A DNA stretch of 64,000 nt. Source: Shewanella psychromarinicola (GTDB lineage Bacteria; Pseudomonadota; Gammaproteobacteria; Enterobacterales; Shewanellaceae). Both the position numbers and the translations under genes were made by a program. The notes beneath the pieces are model-generated. The model had not been told where the DNA came from, made no database searches, and saw nothing but the letters and a program-made list of their open reading frames with translations. Below are positions 1 to 9,467 of this stretch, one piece after another; positions within the stretch are counted from its first letter, which is position 1; each line of letters opens with the position of its first letter. The DNA is taken from the NCBI RefSeq assembly GCF_003855155.1, contig NZ_CP034073.1, forward strand, positions 2,108,001-2,172,000. The letters are read 5' to 3'.

Positions 1-377
1 TGTTTAAAACCGTATTTGATCAAATCTTTAGCCAGTAAAATGCCTTCAATATGATCTTTATCTTCATTAACAACAGGGAAGCGAGAGTGGCCTGAATCGA
101 TGACAATTTTTAAAAATTCATCGACAGTCGAGTCTATTTGAATGGTAACAATTTGCGCTCTTGGGATCATGATGTCGCGCACACGAAGGTCGGAAACCTC
201 TAATACACCTTTAATCATTTCGCGAGTATCTTCAGTAATAAGGTCACGCATTTCTGCACCTGCAATGACGTCAACTAAATCTTCGCGATTTTGAGGTTCG
301 CCCTGAAATAATTGGTTAATTTTATCGAACCAGCTTCTCTTGTGGGCGTTTGTACTCGGGGGGATATCGTCACTCAT
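1..377 (-). CDS. corC: CorC/HlyC-family CBS-domain protein (partial, C-terminus outside window)
   Basis: The first 125 residues are visible and the gene runs off the left edge. The start ATG is at 375-377. The N-terminus reads MSDDIPPSTNAHKRSWFDKI, followed by the acidic helix and first CBS motif typical of CorC/YbeX (RDIMIPRAQIVTI near residues 67-79, then SGHSRFPVV). The family combines tandem CBS domains with a C-terminal transporter-associated domain and is linked to magnesium/cobalt efflux. It lies downstream of ybeY in the same direction, as in Escherichia coli miaB-ybeZ-ybeY-corC, so it is probably the last visible gene of that operon. Identity is strong; the transport role is by family only. 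Confidence 0.9.
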   Translation of the reverse strand, partial: MSDDIPPSTNAHKRSWFDKINQLFQGEPQNREDLVDVIAGAEMRDLITEDTREMIKGVLEVSDLRVRDIMIPRAQIVTIQIDSTVDEFLKIVIDSGHSRFPVVNEDKDHIEGILLAKDLIKYGFK

Positions 378-422
378 AATATTTACCTAAACAGGGATAT
401 CTATCAGATATAGCTTGTTTAT

Positions 423-893
423 TTATGCTTCCTTATAGGGATTTGTAAAACCTAAGCCTTCAACAAGTTGGGTCTCTAATGACTCCATCTCATCGGCTTC
501 CTCGTCGATAATATGGTCATAACCCAGCAAATGCAAGCAGCCGTGTATGACCATGTGTGCCCAGTGCGCGTTTAGCGGTTTATTTTGCTCAATTGCTTCT
601 TGTTCCACCACTTGCGCGCAGATAACGAGGTCACCTAATAACGGCAATTCAACTTCAGGCGGCGCTTCAAACGGAAATGACAACACGTTAGTCGGCTTAT
701 CTTTACCGCGATAGGTTAAATTGAGTTGCTGACTCTCGGCAACCTCAACGATACGAATGGTGAGTTCCACTTCTGGCATCGTTTGCCCCATCGCGGTGCG
801 TACCCAAGTGTCAAACTCTGCTTGAGTCGGTAACCTTGGGTTATCAACTGCAATTTGCAGGTCGAGATCTAATGATATCCCTTGCTGGCTCAT
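423..893 (-). CDS. ybeY: Endoribonuclease YbeY, rRNA maturation factor
   Basis: A 156-residue protein with the zinc-binding signature [11 protein letters not shown] at about residues 117-127, giving the three histidines (H117, H121, H127) that define the UPF0054/YbeY family. YbeY is a metal-dependent RNase needed for 16S rRNA 3'-end maturation and 70S quality control in the cytoplasm. Its start overlaps the stop of the upstream ybeZ gene by 4 bases, which indicates translational coupling. Length and gene order match E. coli. No unusual residue was seen. Confidence 0.96.
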   Translation of the reverse strand: MSQQGISLDLDLQIAVDNPRLPTQAEFDTWVRTAMGQTMPEVELTIRIVEVAESQQLNLTYRGKDKPTNVLSFPFEAPPEVELPLLGDLVICAQVVEQEAIEQNKPLNAHWAHMVIHGCLHLLGYDHIIDEEADEMESLETQLVEGLGFTNPYKEA

Positions 894-2002
894 TGAGTAT
901 GTCCCTCTTTTTCCAGTTGGACACGTTTCTGCTCACGTTCGCGATAAGCTTGTTCTTTTGCGGCTTTTTCAATTTGTTCTTGTTGCTCAAAAGCTTCATA
1001 GGCTTCAACAATACGAGCCACTACCGGATGGCGAACCACATCTTGGGCAATAAAGAAATTAAAGCTAATTTCGGACACTTCACTGAGGACTTCAATGGCG
1101 TGTCGCAGACCTGACTTTTGGCTACGAGGCAAATCTATTTGGGTAATATCCCCGGTGATCACCGCGCGAGAATTAAACCCAATACGGGTTAAAAACATTT
1201 TCATTTGCTCAACGGTGGTGTTTTGGGCTTCATCTAAAATAATAAAGGCGTCATTGAGTGTACGGCCGCGCATGTACGCCAGTGGTGCGACTTCAATCAC
1301 CCCGCGTTCAATCAGTTTTTCGACTTTTTCAAACCCCATCATCTCAAACAAGGCATCATAGAGTGGGCGTAAATAAGGGTCGACTTTTTGGCTTAAATCG
1401 CCCGGTAAAAAACCCAGCTTTTCACCCGCTTCAACCGCGGGGCGAGTTAATAGAATACGACGTACTTCTTGACGTTCATAGGCATCAACCGCTGCTGCTA
1501 CAGCAAGGTAAGTTTTACCGGTACCGGCAGGGCCAATCCCAAAACTGATGTCGTGACGGGTAATGTTATGCATGTACACACTTTGATTGGGTGTACGAGG
1601 TTTAATCACGCCACGTTTGGTTTTTATATGGATGCTACTGTCGTCATTGTCTTGTTCAGCTTCAAGGTGAATGGCTTCTTGAATGGCGAGATGAACGATT
1701 TCAGGTTCTAAATCAGGCGTGCTGCCTTTTACGGTTTGGGTTTCAATGTATAACTGACGCAACAAGTTATTGGCATTGAGCACGTTACGTGGCAGACCAA
1801 TAATAGTGAATTGATTATTTTTATGGATAATCTCAACACCTAATCGGCGTTCGAGTTGTTTGATGTTGTCATCAACTGGGCCACATAATGAGGCTAAACG
1901 GCGAGTGTCTGACGGTTCTAGATACACGTTCATGGTGGTGGCTTTAGTGGTCAAATAAGGCTCCAGATTTTGGTCAAGGGCAAAGAATAAGTGCTTAAAC
2001 AT
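890..2002 (-). CDS. ybeZ: PhoH-family ATPase YbeZ
   Basis: A 370-residue PhoH-like P-loop ATPase. Walker A is GPAGTGKT at residues 157-164 and the Walker B/DEAQ motif is IILDEAQN. The N-terminal segment [18 protein letters not shown] matches the YbeZ KH-like region. YbeZ works with YbeY in rRNA processing, and its partner follows with a 4-base overlap. A second in-frame ATG at 1931-1933 (residue 24, MNVYLEP) aligns better with the start of E. coli YbeZ. Neither ATG has a clear Shine-Dalgarno sequence, so the true protein may be 347 residues. Confidence 0.94.
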   Translation of the reverse strand: MFKHLFFALDQNLEPYLTTKATTMNVYLEPSDTRRLASLCGPVDDNIKQLERRLGVEIIHKNNQFTIIGLPRNVLNANNLLRQLYIETQTVKGSTPDLEPEIVHLAIQEAIHLEAEQDNDDSSIHIKTKRGVIKPRTPNQSVYMHNITRHDISFGIGPAGTGKTYLAVAAAVDAYERQEVRRILLTRPAVEAGEKLGFLPGDLSQKVDPYLRPLYDALFEMMGFEKVEKLIERGVIEVAPLAYMRGRTLNDAFIILDEAQNTTVEQMKMFLTRIGFNSRAVITGDITQIDLPRSQKSGLRHAIEVLSEVSEISFNFFIAQDVVRHPVVARIVEAYEAFEQQEQIEKAAKEQAYREREQKRVQLEKEGHTQ

Positions 2003-2123
2003 GCCATATTACAATAATAACAGTTTACGAGTCTCTGTATTGAATTACCATAATATGACTCATTTTAGGCAAAATTAAAGGCGGACAAGCCGCCTTTAGT
2101 AATGCTTAAGCAACAAACATCAA

Positions 2124-3548
2124 TTACGGCTTAAAGTGAGCAACACCCAATGCGTCATCTTGCTTGTGTTTAGCCATAATATCAGACGGATGTAAACTGC
2201 GACGTAAATCCATCTCATCTTCACCTCGGACAAATTCTCCGCGCAATGAGTTGGTATAAACATCAACAATTTTCACATCAACAAAACTGCCGATATGAGT
2301 GTGGGCAGCTTCAAAGTTAACCACACGACTGTTTTCAGTACGACCACGAAGCTCCATTGGATTCTTTACCGAAGGACCTTCGACTAAAATACGTTGAACA
2401 GTGCCTAGCATATGACGGCTATAACGCATCGCTTGCTGGGTAATACGTTCTTGTAAAATCGCTAAACGCTGCTTCTTTTCTTCATCGCTGACATTGTCAG
2501 GCAAATCTGCTGCAGGTGTTCCTGGACGTGCACTGTAGATAAAGCTAAAGCTGTGGTCAAAGGCGACATCTTCAATCAGTTTCATGGTATCAGCGAAATC
2601 TTGTTGAGATTCACCTGGGAAACCAATAATAAAGTCTGAGCTGATTTGAATATCAGGACGCGCTTTACGCAGACGACGAATAATCGACTTATATTCAATG
2701 GCCATGTGACCGCGTTTCATTTGGGTCAAAATACGGTCTGAACCCGATTGCACCGGTAAATGCAGGAAGCTCACCAATTCAGGTGTGTCTTCATACACAT
2801 CGATAATGTCTTGGGTAAACTCAATTGGGTGGCTGGTGGTAAAACGCAGACGGTCTATACCATCAATCGAGGCGACTAAGCGCAACAATTCCGCAAAGGT
2901 GCAGATTTCATCATCGTGGGTTATCCCGCGATACGCGTTAACGTTTTGGCCAAGCAAGTTGACTTCACGAACGCCTTGGGCGGCTAATTGAGCCACTTCG
3001 AGAATAACGTCATCCAATGGACGGCTGACTTCTTCACCACGGGTATAAGGCACCACGCAGAAAGAGCAGTACTTACTGCAACCTTCCATAATGGATACGA
3101 ATGCCGTTGGACCATCAGCGCGAGGCTCGGGAAGACGATCGAACTTCTCAATTTCTGGGAAACTGATATCAATCACGGCTTTTTCGCCACGTTGAATTTG
3201 TTCGATCATCTCAGGTAAGCGATGCAGAGTTTGCGGACCAAAAATAATGTCTACACATTGGGCGCGATCTTTAATTGCCTTACCTTCTTGTGAGGCAACA
3301 CAACCACCGACCCCAATAATTAAATTAGGATTTTTATCTTTTAAAGATTTCCAACGCCCTAGCTGATGGAACACCTTCTCCTGTGCTTTCTCACGAATAG
3401 AGCAAGTATTTAGCAGCAGTACATCTGCTTCGCTTGCGTCGTCTGTCAAGGTATACCCTTGATAATCGTCTAATAAATCAGCCATCTTTGATGAGTCGTA
3501 CTCATTCATCTGACAGCCCCAGGTTTTTATATGAAGTTTTTTACTCAT
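2124..3548 (-). CDS. miaB: tRNA-2-methylthio-N6-dimethylallyladenosine synthase MiaB
   Basis: A radical-SAM methylthiotransferase of 474 residues, adding the methylthio group to i6A37 of tRNAs that read UNN codons. The N-terminal cluster cysteines lie in [21 protein letters not shown] and GVGGCVASQ. The radical-SAM CX3CX2C motif is CSKYCSFC, followed by VPYTRG. A C-terminal TRAM domain covers roughly the last 65 residues. The start was set at the ATG of [11 protein letters not shown] (3546-3548), which matches the family N-terminus; a 14-residue upstream extension is possible but atypical. It heads the miaB-ybeZ-ybeY-corC group, as in E. coli. Confidence 0.96.
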   Translation of the reverse strand: MSKKLHIKTWGCQMNEYDSSKMADLLDDYQGYTLTDDASEADVLLLNTCSIREKAQEKVFHQLGRWKSLKDKNPNLIIGVGGCVASQEGKAIKDRAQCVDIIFGPQTLHRLPEMIEQIQRGEKAVIDISFPEIEKFDRLPEPRADGPTAFVSIMEGCSKYCSFCVVPYTRGEEVSRPLDDVILEVAQLAAQGVREVNLLGQNVNAYRGITHDDEICTFAELLRLVASIDGIDRLRFTTSHPIEFTQDIIDVYEDTPELVSFLHLPVQSGSDRILTQMKRGHMAIEYKSIIRRLRKARPDIQISSDFIIGFPGESQQDFADTMKLIEDVAFDHSFSFIYSARPGTPAADLPDNVSDEEKKQRLAILQERITQQAMRYSRHMLGTVQRILVEGPSVKNPMELRGRTENSRVVNFEAAHTHIGSFVDVKIVDVYTNSLRGEFVRGEDEMDLRRSLHPSDIMAKHKQDDALGVAHFKP

Positions 3549-3632
3549 CAGTGCTCGCCGGTAAACCAAAGTTAAAAAATAGCGCGACATTTTACCTTTT
3601 GTCAGGCTGTCTGGCCAGCACTAGTGCAAGTT

Positions 3633-4055
3633 TCACTCATTTGAATAAAAACTTTGTAATGGCCATGGAGATAGTAATGACTTATCGTTTGAATTAAACG
3701 TGATTGATTGAGGCGAGTAAACACCAAATTCAGCAGCCATTTGACGACTTTGCTGTTGAGCATTGACCGCGTTACTCTGGCTTAAGTCACGATTGAAACT
3801 CAGCAACATTTCCGTGGTTTGTTCATATAGGGCATAATCAAACATACTACGGTATATCACAGTAATCGTTTCAATAGGGCTGATATTGGTCGCGGCCATA
3901 TTGGTTGCAGGTATTACTGGTTGGTTTTTTTGACTATTGGCCGACACGTGGGCGGATAATGCCAGTGTGCAAGTTAGTATTGTAACAACCACACCACAAC
4001 GAATGTAATGGCGTACAGGTAGGTAGTATAAAGGTTGATGATGGTGACTGTTCAT
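3633..4055 (-). CDS. Hypothetical secreted protein
   Basis: A 140-residue protein that I do not recognise. The N-terminus looks like a signal peptide: a His-rich start, a hydrophobic stretch (VVVTILTCTLALSAHVSA) at about residues 22-39, and a possible cleavage after SAHVSA. The rest is polar, with no cysteine pair or enzymatic motif. The start is supported by AGAGG five bases before the ATG. It lies upstream of miaB on the same strand, separated by about 85 bases. Likely periplasmic; function unknown. Confidence 0.7.
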   Translation of the reverse strand: MNSHHHQPLYYLPVRHYIRCGVVVTILTCTLALSAHVSANSQKNQPVIPATNMAATNISPIETITVIYRSMFDYALYEQTTEMLLSFNRDLSQSNAVNAQQQSRQMAAEFGVYSPQSITFNSNDKSLLSPWPLQSFYSNE

Positions 4056-4266
4056 GATGTCCTCTCTTGGTTAAATAAAGTGGATCCATTAATGAGACAG
4101 TCTCAGTATAGAGAATAGTTTGCTGGTTAATTTTTATACATGTAAGCGAATGTAGTGAACCGGCGTTATAGCAACATTTATTCACACTTTTGCTATTCTA
4201 GGCATGTCTATACACATGTTGCCGTCTCGTTCATTGCCCTGTTGGGCTTAAAGTCATCTCACGATT

Positions 4267-5505
4267 ATGGATGTAAACACAATGCAAGATGCTTCACTCA
4301 CTTCAACGAATACCTCGGATAACGCGATTGATTATGATGTTGTCGTTGTTGGTGGCGGAATGGTCGGTGCGGCTGCCGCGATTGGCTTAGGTCAGTTAGG
4401 GCTCCGTGTCGCGGTGATTGAGTCTCGCCAACCACAACCTTATGATCCAGAGCAACCTTTGGATGTTCGTATATCGGCTATTAGTGTGGCGTCTGAGCAG
4501 TTATTAACACGTTTGGGCGTGATGGATAGCTTATTGACCATGCGCCATGCACCTTATACTGGCTTAGAAACATGGGAACTAGATGGCTGCCTTACTGCAT
4601 TTAGCGCCGAGCAAGTTGGTCAATCGCACTTAGGCTATTTTTTTGAAAACCGATTGATCCAACTGAGTTTATGGCAACAAATCGAGCAAATGGACAATGT
4701 CACCTTGTTGTGTCCGCGAAACGTGACCCAATTCTCTCGCTCAAATGATCGTCATCAAGTGAGTATTCAGCTTGATAATGGCGCTACACTCTCGACAACA
4801 TTACTGATCGGCGCAGATGGGGCTCATTCGCAAGTGCGCCAATGGGCCGGTATTGGTGTGACAGGTTGGGATTATGCTCAATCGGCGATGTTAATTAATA
4901 TTAGTACTCAAACGCCCCAGCAATCAGTCACTTGGCAGCAGTTTACTCCTGTCGGGCCAAGAAGCTTATTGCCGCTTCCGGGGAATCATGCTTCATTAGT
5001 CTGGTATGACGATGCCAACCGAATTAAACAATTATCTCAACTGAATAATGTGCAACTGGCAGAGCAGATCCGCCAGCATTTTCCGTCGCGATTAGACCCT
5101 CATTTTACGGTTGATAATCGTGGCAGCTTTCCGTTAACCCGCCGCCACGCACAGCAGTATTATCAAGATAACCTCGTTATTCTTGGTGACGCGGCCCACA
5201 CGATTAATCCATTAGCTGGCCAAGGGGTTAATATTGGTTTTAAAGATGTCGATGTGCTGGTGGCCCAAGTCGCTAATGCCATTGGCAGTGGTGAAACATG
5301 GTGGGACAGGCGCGTGCTAAAGCGATATCAGCAAGCGCGTTATTACGATAATCAATTAATGATGACCGCAATGGATGCCTTTTATGCGGGGTTTAGTAAC
5401 GATTTACTGCCGTTAAAATTACTGCGCAATGGCGCATTAAAATTGGCAAACATCGACTCACCGCTAAAGCGTAAAGTATTAAAGTACGCCCTTGGACTTA
5501 ATTAG
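4267..5505 (+). CDS. ubiF: UbiH/UbiF-family FAD-dependent ubiquinone biosynthesis hydroxylase
   Basis: A 412-residue flavoprotein monooxygenase. The Rossmann dinucleotide fold is VVVGGGMVGAAAAIGLG near residues 26-42. The diagnostic FAD-binding box GDAAHTINPLAGQG starts near residue 307. This family hydroxylates the ring of octaprenyl ubiquinone precursors at the inner membrane. The position next to and divergent from miaB is the E. coli ubiF position, which favours UbiF over UbiH or VisC/UbiI. Another ATG 15 bases downstream (residue 6) is an alternative start; neither has a strong Shine-Dalgarno sequence. Confidence 0.85.
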   Translation: MDVNTMQDASLTSTNTSDNAIDYDVVVVGGGMVGAAAAIGLGQLGLRVAVIESRQPQPYDPEQPLDVRISAISVASEQLLTRLGVMDSLLTMRHAPYTGLETWELDGCLTAFSAEQVGQSHLGYFFENRLIQLSLWQQIEQMDNVTLLCPRNVTQFSRSNDRHQVSIQLDNGATLSTTLLIGADGAHSQVRQWAGIGVTGWDYAQSAMLINISTQTPQQSVTWQQFTPVGPRSLLPLPGNHASLVWYDDANRIKQLSQLNNVQLAEQIRQHFPSRLDPHFTVDNRGSFPLTRRHAQQYYQDNLVILGDAAHTINPLAGQGVNIGFKDVDVLVAQVANAIGSGETWWDRRVLKRYQQARYYDNQLMMTAMDAFYAGFSNDLLPLKLLRNGALKLANIDSPLKRKVLKYALGLN

Positions 5506-5611
5506 ATATTCTATCGGCTCAATGTGTGGTTTGTGGCCTCGTTGAAGTAATGGAATAAGCATTACTTGAATAAGACGTGGTGAACGGTAAAGTTTGAGTG
5601 GCTCTGAGTGA

Positions 5612-5638
5612 TTACATTATGAGTGAAATTGGTATAAA
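5612..5638 (+). promoter_or_regulatory. Possible promoter of pth (extended -10)
   Basis: TATAAA at 5633-5638 is preceded by TG one base upstream (extended -10 form), and a GC-rich stretch follows. A -35-like TTACAT at 5612-5617 gives only 15 bases spacing, so the -35 is weak. It lies about 90 bases before pth. This is pattern recognition only. Confidence 0.35.
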
Positions 5639-5725
5639 ATGCCGCGTTTTGCATCATGTGTATTTTGATGTACGCCATGAAAGGCATTTAGCGACATTGT
5701 TCGCTGATAAACTGACTAGGTTGGG

Positions 5726-6313
5726 ATGAGTAACATTAAACTGATTGTTGGGTTGGCAAACCCCGGTGCTGAATACGCACAAACTCGCCATAATGCTGGT
5801 GCATGGTATGTGCAAGAACTGGCTCGTCTATGCAACGTATCATTGGTTGTAGACAGTAAATATTTTGGCGTCACTGCCCGCGTAACATTGCATGGAAGAG
5901 ATGTGCGTTTACTGATCCCAACAACTTTCATGAATTTAAGCGGTAAGTCGGTTGCTGCCTTAGCTAATTTTTTTCGGATCCTGCCTGAAGAAATCTTGGT
6001 TGCCCATGATGAGCTTGACATGGACCCTGGCGTGGCTAAATTTAAATTGGGTGGTGGTCATGGGGGACATAATGGTCTAAAAGACATTATCGCCAGCTTA
6101 GGCAACGACAAGAATTTTCATCGCTTGCGCATTGGTATTGGCCATCCTGGTGATAAAAATAAAGTTAGCGGCTACGTACTGGGAAGAGCCCCAGCGTTAG
6201 AACAAGAACGGATAATCGCTGCGATCGATGAAGCGGTTCGTTCAACCGAGATTTTATTTAAACAAGACATGGCGAAAGCCATGCACAGATTACATACGTT
6301 CAAAGCAGAATAA
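5726..6313 (+). CDS. pth: Peptidyl-tRNA hydrolase
   Basis: A 195-residue protein of the bacterial Pth1 family, which cleaves the ester between peptide and tRNA on drop-off peptidyl-tRNAs and recycles the tRNA. Catalytic positions are present: N12 in ANPGAEY, H22 in TRHNAGAW, N70 in TTFMNLSG and D95 in AHDELDMD, each offset by two from E. coli N10/H20/N68/D93. The motif [13 protein letters not shown] follows. It is next to ychF, a pairing common in gammaproteobacteria, and the two are probably cotranscribed. Confidence 0.97.
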   Translation: MSNIKLIVGLANPGAEYAQTRHNAGAWYVQELARLCNVSLVVDSKYFGVTARVTLHGRDVRLLIPTTFMNLSGKSVAALANFFRILPEEILVAHDELDMDPGVAKFKLGGGHGGHNGLKDIIASLGNDKNFHRLRIGIGHPGDKNKVSGYVLGRAPALEQERIIAAIDEAVRSTEILFKQDMAKAMHRLHTFKAE

Positions 6314-6390
6314 GCTACGCGAGTTTTGTTTTAACACCCTTTCGACATCATTATCCAATAGGATAACTCTACATATATAAAGGTAAGCAT

Positions 6391-7482
6391 ATGGGTTTTA
6401 AATGCGGCATTGTTGGTCTGCCAAACGTAGGTAAGTCAACGTTGTTTAATGCGCTAACACAAGCAGGTATTGAAGCGGCAAACTTTCCGTTTTGTACCAT
6501 TGAGCCAAATACCGGAGTGGTACCTGTACCAGACTCTCGTCTTGATGCGTTAGCAGCCATTGTCAAACCTCAACGCGTGTTACCGACTACTATGGAATTT
6601 GTCGATATCGCTGGTTTAGTGGCTGGCGCATCGAAAGGTGAAGGTTTAGGCAATAAATTTTTAGCCAATATTCGTGAAACCGACGCAATTGGTCATGTTG
6701 TGCGTTGTTTTGAAGATCCGAATATTGTCCACGTAGCGAACAAAATTGATCCTGCTGGCGATATTGAAGTGATTAACACTGAGCTAGCCCTAGCGGATTT
6801 AGACGCATGTGAGCGCGCTATTTTTCGTCAAGCCAAACGTGCTAAAGGCGGCGATGGTGATGCAAAATTTGAAATCAGTGTGCTTGAAAAAATGCGTCCA
6901 GTATTAGACGAAGCCAAAATGTTACGTTCATTAGCGTTAACCAAAGAAGAATTAGCCGCAGTAGCGTATCTAAACTTCTTAACCCTAAAACCAACCATGT
7001 ACATTGCTAACGTTGCTGACGATGGATTTGAAAATAACCCTCATCTTGATGTTGTGCTTGCCATTGCGGCAACCGAAAATGCAATCGTTGTGCCTGTTTG
7101 TGCCGCGATTGAGTCAGAACTGGCTGAGATGGAAGCCGATGACCGTGACGAGTTCATGGCTGATTTAGGTTTAGAAGAGTCAGGTTTAGATCGCGTGATC
7201 CGTGCTGGTTATGAGTTATTAAATCTGCAAACTTACTTTACTGCCGGTGTAAAAGAAGTGCGTGCATGGACAGTACCTATTGGTGCATCAGCACCACAAG
7301 CTGCTGGCGTAATCCACACCGATTTTGAACGTGGCTTTATTCGTGCACAGGTTATGGCGTATGAAGATTTTATTACCTACAAAGGTGAAGCTGGCGCCAA
7401 AGATGCGGGTAAATTACGTGTAGAAGGTAAAACGTACATTGTTAAAGATGGCGATGTGATGCATTTCTTATTTAACGTATAA
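6391..7482 (+). CDS. ychF: Redox-regulated ATPase YchF (OLA1 family)
   Basis: A 363-residue Obg-related P-loop protein. G1 is GLPNVGKS at residues 9-16 and G3 is [14 protein letters not shown]. The C-terminal TGS domain ends with [12 protein letters not shown]. YchF/OLA1 proteins prefer ATP because the G4 NKxD motif is altered; here the corresponding segment is YIANVADDG. The protein binds ribosomes and is linked to oxidative-stress control. The length is that of the family. It follows pth by 77 bases. Confidence 0.96.
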   Translation: MGFKCGIVGLPNVGKSTLFNALTQAGIEAANFPFCTIEPNTGVVPVPDSRLDALAAIVKPQRVLPTTMEFVDIAGLVAGASKGEGLGNKFLANIRETDAIGHVVRCFEDPNIVHVANKIDPAGDIEVINTELALADLDACERAIFRQAKRAKGGDGDAKFEISVLEKMRPVLDEAKMLRSLALTKEELAAVAYLNFLTLKPTMYIANVADDGFENNPHLDVVLAIAATENAIVVPVCAAIESELAEMEADDRDEFMADLGLEESGLDRVIRAGYELLNLQTYFTAGVKEVRAWTVPIGASAPQAAGVIHTDFERGFIRAQVMAYEDFITYKGEAGAKDAGKLRVEGKTYIVKDGDVMHFLFNV

Positions 7483-7627
7483 GCGTCATTTACGTTAATT
7501 TGAAATTTAAAAGGGGCGTAAAGGTGTTTACGCTAAGTTAATAGGGTTTATTTTGTCGATTCGGCATTCAGTTTGGTGAAGTTATAGCCGAACAAGACGA
7601 ATTGATGAAAATAGCGAAAAAAACCAG

Positions 7628-7656
7628 TTGACCTAGATAAGCTGAATAAGCATAAT
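7628..7656 (+). promoter_or_regulatory. Promoter of the tRNA operon
   Basis: TTGACC (7628-7633), a 17-base spacer and CATAAT (7651-7656) form a near-consensus sigma-70 promoter 40 bases before the first tRNA. The region after the -10 is GC-rich (CGCCCCG), the discriminator type found at stringently controlled stable-RNA promoters. Confidence 0.8.
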
Positions 7657-7695
7657 ACGCCCCGTTCCTCGCCAAGAGGGATTGCAAGAAATAGT

Positions 7696-7772
7696 GGCAA
7701 TATAGCTCAGCTGGTTAGAGCACAGCACTCATAATGCTGGGGTCGCAGGTTCAAGTCCCGCTATTGCTACCA
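7696..7772 (+). tRNA. tRNA-Met (CAU), elongator, copy 1
   Basis: A 77-base cloverleaf with encoded CCA. The acceptor strands GGCAATA and TATTGCT pair with a terminal G-U. The anticodon loop is CTCATAA with CAU. The body resembles E. coli metT, not initiator tRNA (no GGG/CCC anticodon stem) and not the lysidine tRNA-Ile. First gene of the seven-tRNA operon. Confidence 0.95.
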
Positions 7773-7817
7773 TCTATTTCTTACCCATCTACTCAAGATG
7801 TTAAACTAGAGTGTTGT

Positions 7818-7902
<85 letters not shown>

Positions 7903-7947
7903 TTTATTCGAGACGTTGGCTCAGGCTAATGTTTCAAAAAGCTTAAT

Positions 7948-8022
7948 TGGGATATCGCCAAGCGGTAAGGCACTGGGTTTTGATCTCAGCATTCCAAGGT
8001 TCGAATCCTTGTATCCCAGCCA
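7948..8022 (+). tRNA. tRNA-Gln (UUG), copy 1
   Basis: A 75-base tRNA with encoded CCA. The acceptor TGGGATA pairs with TATCCCA, and the anticodon UUG lies in the loop TTTTGAT. It looks identical to the next tRNA-Gln at 8046-8120, so the pair is a recent local duplication. Confidence 0.95.
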
Positions 8023-8045
8023 TTTATAAAGTTAGACAAGATTAT

Positions 8046-8120
8046 TGGGATATCGCCAAGCGGTAAGGCACTGGGTTTTGATCTCAGCATTCCAAGGTTC
8101 GAATCCTTGTATCCCAGCCA
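8046..8120 (+). tRNA. tRNA-Gln (UUG), copy 2
   Basis: A 75-base tRNA with the same sequence as copy 1, encoded CCA and anticodon UUG. It is separated from copy 1 by 23 bases. Confidence 0.95.
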
Positions 8121-8125
8121 TCTTT

Positions 8126-8202
8126 GGCAATGTAGCTCAGCTGGTTAGAGCACAGCACTCATAATGCTGGGGTCGCAGGTTCAAGTCCCGCCATTGCTAC
8201 CA
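8126..8202 (+). tRNA. tRNA-Met (CAU), elongator, copy 2
   Basis: A 77-base tRNA differing from copy 1 mainly by a compensatory change in acceptor pair 7-66 (A-T in copy 1, G-C here: GGCAATG with CATTGCT). The anticodon is CAU and CCA is encoded. It starts 5 bases after tRNA-Gln copy 2. Confidence 0.95.
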
Positions 8203-8296
8203 TATTTATTAGGTAGAGTGAGTATTATTTGCGCTAGCTGGTAAAGCCAAAGTTTACTCTGAAATAAAAAGAGTATACTGTAAGTTAAAATTTGAT

Positions 8297-8381
<85 letters not shown>

Positions 8382-8435
8382 TCAAATTTTAGTTAAATTA
8401 AATGGTTTCTCTGCTTTAAAATAAATAGTTGTTAT

Positions 8436-8510
8436 TGGGGTATCGCCAAGCGGTAAGGCACTGGGTTTTGATCTCAGCATTCCCAGGTTCGAATCCTGGT
8501 ACCCCAGCCA
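8436..8510 (+). tRNA. tRNA-Gln (UUG), copy 3
   Basis: A 75-base tRNA with encoded CCA. The acceptor TGGGGTA pairs with TACCCCA, a compensatory difference from copies 1 and 2, and its T-stem is CCAGG/CCTGG. The anticodon is UUG. Last gene of the cluster, just before the terminator. Confidence 0.95.
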
Positions 8511-8516
8511 AATTCT

Positions 8517-8546
8517 GAAAAGCCCGTCTATTAAGACGGGCTTTTT
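8517..8546 (+). terminator. Terminator of the tRNA operon
   Basis: A nine-base-pair stem AGCCCGTCT/AGACGGGCT (8521-8529 and 8534-8542) with loop ATTA, followed by a T-run. It ends the tRNA operon 10 bases after the last tRNA. Confidence 0.93.
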
Positions 8547-8755
8547 GTTGGATTTTTTTAGATACCAATCACGTTAACCCCAATTGAAGCCTTCAGAGTT
8601 GGGTGCAGATCAATGCAGAATCAAACTTTAGCCTGCTGTGAACTCCCGCAAAATGAGTCGATAATTAATACAGTAGGTAAAATTTATCAAGAGTATTTTC
8701 CTATCAACACGATTGATTCTATCCGTTATCTATTTTACTTACTGTTCTTGAACCC

Positions 8756-9156
8756 TCAAGGGACTTCTATCTTGATGGTGGGTTGGCTGCGCCATTACCC
8801 GTGAGAGAAGCGTATCGCCGCGACGCTCGTAAAATTGTGGTTATTCGCACGGTTAATGCCCATTTTCATGCACAATCTGCTTGGGTACATAAGCTCAAAT
8901 CATGGATTGGTGTGTCAGGGGACTGTCCCAAAACAATTGATTACTTGGTTCCGCATGAACAAGAGCTCGCTTTTATCGCTAACCCACCTGAAGATGTCGA
9001 GGTCATTCAAATTTTGCTGATGACAATCTTTAAAGCAAATTGTTAGCCAGTACAGATATCGATTTACGTCATGGTTATGGTACTGGCATCGCTGCGGGCA
9101 ATGCTTTTTACAGACTCAGCAAGCATTTTATGCAACACATTCAGTGCATCAGTTAG
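8756..9156 (+). pseudogene. Decayed patatin-like phospholipase fragment (YjjU type)
   Basis: Reading from 8765 gives FYLDGGLAAPLPVREAYRR, then KIVVIRTVNAHFHAQ. This is the DGG active-site motif and following strand of YjjU-type patatins, serine lipid hydrolases. No upstream G-x-S-x-G half is visible. After VEVIQI a one-base loss in the T-run at 9012-9015 shifts the frame. The shifted frame then meets TAA at 9031-9033 before continuing as LLASTDIDLRHGYGTGIAAG to a stop at 9154-9156. The gene therefore lacks its N-terminal half and has at least two further lesions. The left boundary is uncertain. Confidence 0.75.
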
Positions 9157-9407
9157 ATAAACGGCAGTCGTTTGCTTTCAGACAAGAAATGACCGCTTAA
9201 TGGAACTCATTGTTGGTCTAAGGCCGATATGAGAGAGCTCGTGGACGGTGCATTGATTAAAAGGGCTAAGCCCTAATGACAAGCCAATCAATGCACGTTG
9301 AATTGATCGTTTGAACCTTACGGCATGGTTTTACGGGTAATTGCCGGATATCAGTCATTCAATAATGGTTAATGTCTCGTAATGCCGGTTGAGCACCAAC
9401 CAACAAA
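9157..9407. other. Intergenic region with a nested inverted repeat
   Basis: No gene is supported here. Perfect 11-base arms at 9248-9258 and 9286-9296 (GTGCATTGATT and its complement) enclose a smaller perfect hairpin, AGGGC-TAA-GCCCT at 9262-9274. No T-run follows, so it is not an ordinary terminator. It may be debris of a lost element or a structured RNA. Confidence 0.5.
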
Positions 9408-9437
9408 CAAAAACGCACTCAATTGAGTGCGTTTTTT
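9408..9437. terminator. Bidirectional terminator between the patatin remnant and prs
   Basis: The stem AAACGCACTC/GAGTGCGTTT with loop AATT has A-rich sequence on the left and T-rich on the right. It can work for prs on the minus strand and for plus-strand transcription. Confidence 0.85.
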
Positions 9438-9467
9438 ATGTCAGCGTTAAGCCTAATCGAATAAAGA

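Noticed and set aside
7696-7772. Initiator tRNA-Met or lysidine tRNA-Ile
   Set aside because: The anticodon stem lacks the three G-C pairs of initiator tRNA, and the acceptor and body match elongator metT, not the tRNA-Ile(CAU) type.
8613-8804. Small protein gene upstream of the patatin remnant
   Set aside because: The frame starts without a ribosome-binding site, shows no family resemblance, and runs out of frame across the start of the patatin-like segment.
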